DNA of 64,000 nt, from contig JAWKQO010000001.1 in assembly GCA_041390105.1 (NCBI GenBank), positions 372,001 through 436,000 on the forward strand, written 5' to 3'. A model generated the notes under the pieces. It did no database searches. It was given only the letters and a program-made list of their open reading frames with translations, and had not been told where the DNA came from. Of this stretch, positions 59,325 through 64,000 are shown piece after piece. Position 1 is the first letter of the stretch; each line of letters begins with the position of its first letter. This stretch comes from Gemmatimonadota bacterium (lineage in GTDB: Bacteria; Gemmatimonadota; Gemmatimonadetes; Longimicrobiales; Gaopeijiaceae). The position numbers and the translations under genes are program-made.

Positions 59325-62300
59325 GCCCGGAGGGACGCCCGCGGCGGAGCGGTGTGCGCGCCGGAGCCCCCGAGGCCGGTCCGTCCGCCCTCTTCTCGGA
59401 GCCCGTCCCGGGGCGCGACCGCACTCGTTCGCGGATCATCACCTATTGGGTGATGCTCATCGCGTTCCTGCTGTTGGCGGTGCTGGGTCGCACCACCGCC
59501 TGGCTGGGAAACGCGTCGCTACACTCCCTGCTGGAAGCCGTCGCGATGGTCTTCGCCATCGCCGTCGGTGGGCTGGCGCTGGTGCGGTACTATGCGCGTC
59601 CGGAGCGCCTGTTCATCTACGTCGCGATCGGCTTCCTCGGAGCTGGGGCGCTCACGGCCGTGCACGCGGTCGTGTCTGGTCCGCTCACCCCGCTGCATGC
59701 CGGTGAGCGCTTCGCCGAGCGCGACAGCTGGACGTGGCTCGCGGCCCAGATCCACCTGGGCCTTTTCCTGTTGGGCGCCTTCGCCGCGGGAGACCGCTTG
59801 AAGCCGGAAGGGTCCCGGCCCCGGGATCTGTGGCTCTACCTCGTGGGGATCACGTCGACGCTGGTCCTGGGAGTGGTGACGACCCAAGGCGCGATGCCCA
59901 AAGCGCTGCGCCCGAGCCTGGGGATCGAACGGCCCTTCGAATTGATCCCGGCCCTCCTCTTCGCCTTGGTGCTGGTGGGCTTCCTGCGGCGAGAGGGGTG
60001 GCGGCGGGAGCGCTTCCAGCATTGGCTGGTCATGGGCCTCTGGATGGGCGTCGTCTCACACGTCGCCTACATGGCCTTCTCGACCAGGCCGTTCGACGGG
60101 CTCTACGACATGGCCCACGTGCTGAAGGTCGGTAGCTACCTGGCCGTGCTGGTGGGACTGCTGCTGAGCTTGTACGCGCGCTTGCGCCTGGGCGGAGAAG
60201 CCTTCGCGCACGAGCGGGTTCTCCAGGAGAGCCGTCACCAGCTCCAGGACTTCTTGGACAACGCCTCGGACCTGCTGCAGAGTGCGGCCCCCGACGGACG
60301 GATCCTCTACGCGAATCGAGCGTGGAAACAGACGCTGGGATACACCGACTCGGAGATTGCCGAGCTCGACCTTTTCTCCATCGTCCACCCCAATTCGCTG
60401 AGCCGATTCCGTAGACAGTTCCAACGCGTGTTGGCCGGTGAGTCCGCGACGCACGTCGAGGTGGAGTTCGTCGCTGCCGATGGGCGGATCATCATCTGCT
60501 CTGGGAACATGAACTGCCGCTTCGAGGATGGGCGCCCGGTCGCGACGCGCAGCATTTTCCGCGATGTGACCGACCAGCGCTTGGCCGAGCGGGCGCTGGA
60601 GGCGTCGAAGGCGAACCTCACGGCCCTCGTCGAGAACACCGGCGACGCGATCTGGTCCGTGGACCCGCAGCTGCGGCTCATCACGTTCAACTCGGCCTTC
60701 TCCCTGATGGTTGAGGCACGCACCGGGCGCGAGCCGCGCGTGGGTGCTCCCCTGGAAGCAGTGTTCCGCATCGACGAGGTGGACTGGTACCGCGAGCTGT
60801 ATCAGCGCGCGTTGGCAGGGGCCCGCTTCTCGCAGGTCCGCACCGAGGAGATCGACGGGCAGGAGAGGCACTTCGAACTCTTCTTCAACCCGATTCTGGG
60901 AGACCTCGGCCCCCGTGGCGTCGTGGTCTTCGGGAAGGACGTGACTCCGCGGCGTCGCGCCGAAGAGGCTCTGCGCGTTGCGAAGGAGGAAGCCGAGGCC
61001 GCCAATCGGGCCAAGAGCCACTTCCTGGCCAGCATGAGTCATGAGCTCCGGACCCCGCTCAACTCGGTGATCGGATTCGCGAACGTGCTGCTGAAGAACC
61101 GCGGCGGCGGTCTGACGGACCAGGATCTGGAGTTCACCCGCCGCATCCAGGACAACGGAAAGCACCTTCTGACCCTGATCAACGACGTCCTCGATCTCGC
61201 CAAGGTCGAGGCTGGGCGAATGGAAGTCGAGCTGGCCCCGGTCGACGTACGAACCCTGGTGCGCGAGACGTTGCACCAGATGGAGGGACAGGTACGGGGC
61301 CGTGCTGTGCAGCTGCGGGCGGAGGTGCCAGAGGATCTGCGGCCGCTCCGCACCGACCCGCGCCGTTTGAAGCAGGTCATCATCAACCTGGTCGGCAATG
61401 CGCTGAAGTTCACGGAGACCGGAGAGGTGGTGGTGAAAGTCGATGCGTCCCCGGCGTCCCGGCAGGTGACGGCCCTATCCGTCGTCGACTCCGGGATCGG
61501 CATCTCGCAGGATCGGTTGGAGGCGATCTTCGAAGCCTTCCAGCAGGCCGAAGCGGGAACCACACGGCGCTATGGCGGCACCGGCCTGGGGCTGACCATC
61601 AGCCGCTCCATCTGTCAGTTGCTCGGCTACGACCTGAAGGTGTCCAGCGAGGTGGGGAAGGGCTCCACCTTCAAGATCGTCGTCCCGGAGCCGCCGAGTC
61701 GGACCCAGAGGGACCCCCTGTCGGTCGCCGGCCGTACGCTGGACGACCTGGACCTCGATCCACGGCTACGAGCCCGGGGCCGCCAGCTGGCCCTGGTCGT
61801 CGATGACGAGCGCGACTCCAGCCTCCTGATCGTGCACCACCTGAAGGAGTTCGGCCTCGAGGTCGTGACCGCCGCGAGCGGTGAGGACGGGTTGGCGAAG
61901 GCACGCGAACGACGCCCCGATCTGATCACCGTGGATCTCATGATGCCCGGGATGAACGGGTGGGAGTTCATCCGCGCACTCAAGGGAGATCCTGGTCTCC
62001 AGGACGTGCCCGTCGTCGTAGTGAGCATCGTGGCCGGGGAAGGGGGTGGGCGCACGCTCGGTGCGGTGGACCTCCTCACCAAACCGGTCGAGCGCGACGC
62101 CTTCCTCCGCACGCTTTGGCGCAGCCTGCCGCGCAACGGGCGGCGCATCCTGTTGGTGGATGACGATGCCGCTACCCGGGACCAGGTGGAGCGCTACCTT
62201 TCCAGCACCGAGCTGGAGGTCCAATCGGTCGCGAACGGCCGTGAGGCACTCAACGTCCTTTCCGGGTATCATCCAGACCTGGTCCTCCTCGACCTGATGA

Positions 62301-62524
62301 TGCCCGTCATGGACGGCATGACCTTCCTCAACGAGATCCGATCCGACCCCGAGTACCTGGGGCTTCCGGTGGTGGTCCTCACCGGCAAGACGTTGACGGC
62401 CGAGGAGAGGACGGAGCTCGAGGCGCGGACCGCAGGGGTGGTCTTGAAGAAGGACGACTTGCGTGAGCAGTTGCGCGAAGTGGTGGGATCCATCCTCTCG
62501 GAACGGAGCGCACTGGCGCACTGA
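59303..62524 (+). CDS. Hybrid sensor histidine kinase: MASE3-like, two PAS, HisKA, HATPase, two receivers
   Basis: A 1073-aa membrane sensor. Six to seven hydrophobic segments (about 46-292) resemble the MASE3 sensory module (DGLYDMAHVLKVGSYL before the last helix). Two PAS domains follow (about 312-430 and 435-555), then HisKA with His580 (SMSHELRTPL), the ATPase domain (IINLVGNALKFT N-box, VVDSGIGIS, YGGTGLGLTIS), and two intact receivers (about 830-945 and 950-1065; TVDLMMPGMNG and VLLDLMMPVMDG). A phosphorelay through the neighbouring Hpt-REC protein is likely. GTG 59303 start. Confidence 0.92.
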   Translation: MAQTSFLSPEGRPRRSGVRAGAPEAGPSALFSEPVPGRDRTRSRIITYWVMLIAFLLLAVLGRTTAWLGNASLHSLLEAVAMVFAIAVGGLALVRYYARPERLFIYVAIGFLGAGALTAVHAVVSGPLTPLHAGERFAERDSWTWLAAQIHLGLFLLGAFAAGDRLKPEGSRPRDLWLYLVGITSTLVLGVVTTQGAMPKALRPSLGIERPFELIPALLFALVLVGFLRREGWRRERFQHWLVMGLWMGVVSHVAYMAFSTRPFDGLYDMAHVLKVGSYLAVLVGLLLSLYARLRLGGEAFAHERVLQESRHQLQDFLDNASDLLQSAAPDGRILYANRAWKQTLGYTDSEIAELDLFSIVHPNSLSRFRRQFQRVLAGESATHVEVEFVAADGRIIICSGNMNCRFEDGRPVATRSIFRDVTDQRLAERALEASKANLTALVENTGDAIWSVDPQLRLITFNSAFSLMVEARTGREPRVGAPLEAVFRIDEVDWYRELYQRALAGARFSQVRTEEIDGQERHFELFFNPILGDLGPRGVVVFGKDVTPRRRAEEALRVAKEEAEAANRAKSHFLASMSHELRTPLNSVIGFANVLLKNRGGGLTDQDLEFTRRIQDNGKHLLTLINDVLDLAKVEAGRMEVELAPVDVRTLVRETLHQMEGQVRGRAVQLRAEVPEDLRPLRTDPRRLKQVIINLVGNALKFTETGEVVVKVDASPASRQVTALSVVDSGIGISQDRLEAIFEAFQQAEAGTTRRYGGTGLGLTISRSICQLLGYDLKVSSEVGKGSTFKIVVPEPPSRTQRDPLSVAGRTLDDLDLDPRLRARGRQLALVVDDERDSSLLIVHHLKEFGLEVVTAASGEDGLAKARERRPDLITVDLMMPGMNGWEFIRALKGDPGLQDVPVVVVSIVAGEGGGRTLGAVDLLTKPVERDAFLRTLWRSLPRNGRRILLVDDDAATRDQVERYLSSTELEVQSVANGREALNVLSGYHPDLVLLDLMMPVMDGMTFLNEIRSDPEYLGLPVVVLTGKTLTAEERTELEARTAGVVLKKDDLREQLREVVGSILSERSALAH

Positions 62525-62544
62525 GCTTCGAGGACGGCCCTGAA

Positions 62545-63255
62545 GTGGTCGCCCTCGCGCTGTGGCGCTGCCTGGCCGGGGCCGGCCTCGCCCTGGGAAC
62601 GGTCCCACCGGTATGGTGGCTCGTGACCCGCATGAAACGGCGGGGCGTCGCGACGGCATACACCCGCAAGGTCTTCCATTTCGCCATCTTCAGCGTGGCG
62701 GCCGCTGCGCGCCTGGCGGGGGGAACCGCGGCTGTCGTCGGGCTCGGTGGGGTCGTGGTGCTCGTGGTGCTGGTGGCGCTGGTGCGCGGAGACCGGTCTC
62801 CGTTGTTCGGCGCCCTGGCCCGTGAGAAGGATCGACCGCATGCAGGGCGACTCGTGTGGGTTCCCATGCTGGCGACGGCGGTGGGCGGTCTCCTCTCCGA
62901 GTGGTGGTGGGGCCCCTACGCGGCGGTCGGCTATCTGGTGGGTGGATGGGGAGACGCGCTGGCCGAGCCGGTCGGGACGCGTTGGGGAGCCCACCCCTAC
63001 CGCGTGCCGGGCCTGTTCGGCATTCGCGCCCACCGGACCGTCGAGGGCTCCCTGGCGGTGCTGGGCGCCAGCGTCCTGGCCGTGCTCGTCTGGGCGGCGC
63101 TGGGGGGGGCGTGGTGCGGGGCGGACACGGTCCTCGCCGCCCTGGCCATCGGAGGGGTGGCAGTCGTCGTCGAAGCGGCCAGTCCGCACGGCAGCGACAA
63201 CCTGACCTTGCAGGTGGTTTCGTCCGGCTTGGCGGCGGCACTCCTGTCGTCGTAG
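62545..63255 (+). CDS. Dolichol/phytol-kinase-like integral membrane protein
   Basis: A 236-aa protein with about six transmembrane segments. RKVFHFAIF near residue 40 and GWGDALAEPVGTRWG followed by RTVEGSLAVL match the CTP-dependent lipid-kinase/phosphatidate cytidylyltransferase superfamily (dolichol, phytol and diacylglycerol kinases), which phosphorylate isoprenoid alcohols or lipids. GTG 62545 start, with GAGGA upstream, 20 bases after the kinase stop. Recycling of undecaprenol for the polysaccharide pathway is a tempting but unproven role. Confidence 0.75.
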   Translation: MVALALWRCLAGAGLALGTVPPVWWLVTRMKRRGVATAYTRKVFHFAIFSVAAAARLAGGTAAVVGLGGVVVLVVLVALVRGDRSPLFGALAREKDRPHAGRLVWVPMLATAVGGLLSEWWWGPYAAVGYLVGGWGDALAEPVGTRWGAHPYRVPGLFGIRAHRTVEGSLAVLGASVLAVLVWAALGGAWCGADTVLAALAIGGVAVVVEAASPHGSDNLTLQVVSSGLAAALLSS

Positions 63256-63297
63256 GGCGTATCCAGAGCAGTTCCTTCCTCCGGCGCCTCCGCGAGC

Positions 63298-64000
63298 ATG
63301 ACCGACCTCGAGACCAGTCGATCCGTACCCCCGGTGCGCATTCACGCATTGAATCGTCGTCCAGTGCGTCTCGATGCGCGCTACGTGCTCTATTGGATGG
63401 TGGCGCACCGGCGTCTCTCCTGGAACTTCGCCCTCGATCGAGCGATCGAGCTGGCGCGGACGCTCCAGCGCCCCTTGCTCGTGTTCGAACCGCTTCGGTG
63501 CGGGTACCGGTGGGCGGCCGAGCGACACCATCGCTTTGTGATCGATGGCATGGTCGAGCACCGGGCTGCTCTTTCGCGAGCGCCGGTGTTCTACCTCCCG
63601 TACCTCGAGCCCCACCGGGGCGCGGGCTCAGGGCTCCTCGAACATCTCGCCCGGGATGCCGCCGTCGTGGTCAGCGATGACTTCCCAGCGTTCTTTCTCC
63701 CACGGATGCACGCGGCGGCGGCCGGCCGAGTGGATACGCGTCTGGAGATCGTCGACTCCAACGGCCTCCTTCCCATGCGAAGCACAGATCAGGTCTTCTC
63801 CACGGCCTTCGCATTCCGACGCTACCTTCAGCGCCAGCTCCCGGAGCACCTCCTGAGTCGGCCGGCCGCCCGACCGGACTGGTCTGGTCTTCCGGTCCTG
63901 GACGACCTGCGGCTGCCGGACGCGTGGAGGGCGGCCGACCCGATTCTCGACGAGCCGGAGGCGTGGGACGGCTTGCCCGTGGACCGTTCGGTGCGGCCGG
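63298..64000 (+). CDS. Photolyase/cryptochrome-family protein, class II-like, N-terminal part
   Basis: The first 234 residues are in the window; the gene runs past the end. The N-terminal photolyase domain starts RYVLYWMVAHRRLSWNFALDRAIELA, the class II pattern YWMxxxxRxxxNxAL, followed by DDFPAFFLPRMH and VDSNGLLPM. The FAD-binding C-terminal domain lies outside, so activity and true class cannot be judged. ATG 63298 is 42 bases after the upstream stop. Confidence 0.8.
   Translation, partial: MTDLETSRSVPPVRIHALNRRPVRLDARYVLYWMVAHRRLSWNFALDRAIELARTLQRPLLVFEPLRCGYRWAAERHHRFVIDGMVEHRAALSRAPVFYLPYLEPHRGAGSGLLEHLARDAAVVVSDDFPAFFLPRMHAAAAGRVDTRLEIVDSNGLLPMRSTDQVFSTAFAFRRYLQRQLPEHLLSRPAARPDWSGLPVLDDLRLPDAWRAADPILDEPEAWDGLPVDRSVRP

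Noticed and set aside
1..64000. tRNA, rRNA, CRISPR arrays, transposases, integrases and phage genes
   Set aside because: Looked for and not seen; no repeat array, no transposase or recombinase motifs among the products.

Overview
The window is a GC-rich bacterial chromosome segment with dense, translationally coupled genes (many ATGA or GTGA stop/start overlaps, frequent GTG starts) from a Gram-negative-type cell: it encodes outer-membrane beta-barrel receptors, a Wza-like exporter, a Wzc-like tyrosine kinase and several signal peptides ending in A-Q. The style of the receptors (carboxypeptidase-regulatory-like domain followed by a TonB-type plug and barrel), the abundance of c-di-GMP proteins and the gene order are reminiscent of Gemmatimonadota. 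That assignment is an inference from memory of such genomes and was not tested. No rRNA, tRNA, CRISPR array, insertion sequence or prophage was seen.

Layout. 1-6.9 kb: the start of a secreted protein (minus strand), a short Rho factor, an SRPBCC membrane protein, a coupled HEAT-repeat/HD-GYP pair sharing an N-terminal module, and a PLP aminotransferase. 6.9-42.9 kb: a very large surface-polysaccharide locus. It has two paralogous initiating sugar-phosphate transferases near its two ends (6.9 and 39.6 kb), at least seven glycosyltransferases, two GT-C-like membrane proteins, a polysaccharide deacetylase, nucleotide-sugar enzymes (WecB-type epimerase, SDR epimerases, a Gfo/Idh/MocA oxidoreductase), paralogous FAD oxidoreductases, a GMC-like flavoprotein, the Wza/Wzc export pair, a Wzx-type flippase and a methyltransferase. 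Its regulators are embedded: a GGDEF-REC-HD-GYP protein with eroded sites, a pseudo-receiver/degenerate GGDEF protein that keeps an RxxD inhibitory site, and an NtrC-type sigma-54 activator. Several intergenic regions in this locus carry GG-N10-GC elements with TTGC, like sigma-54 -24/-12 promoters, which suggests a sigma-54-controlled polysaccharide regulon.

43-47 kb: a coupled outer-membrane barrel and lipoprotein pair, followed by an MFS transporter. 48.5-53.8 kb: an ergothioneine biosynthesis block (EgtB, EgtD and an EgtA-like ligase on plus; EgtC on minus behind a threonine-dehydratase-like gene, its 3' end overlapping egtA). 54-56.7 kb: a TonB-dependent receptor. 56.7-62.5 kb: a compact run of thioredoxin-2, ribose-5-phosphate isomerase, ribulose-phosphate epimerase, an Hpt-REC protein and a MASE3-like hybrid histidine kinase. 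62.5-64 kb: a dolichol/phytol-kinase-like membrane protein and the start of a photolyase that runs off the window.

The most interesting ideas are: (1) a polysaccharide locus wired to a probable c-di-GMP receptor (degenerate GGDEF with intact I-site) lying between wza and wzc; (2) a candidate sigma-54 regulon made of repeated -24/-12 elements around its NtrC-type regulator; (3) an apparently undescribed N-terminal module shared by the coupled HEAT-repeat and HD-GYP proteins; (4) tandem small membrane proteins sharing a VSWAGAFIG signature.
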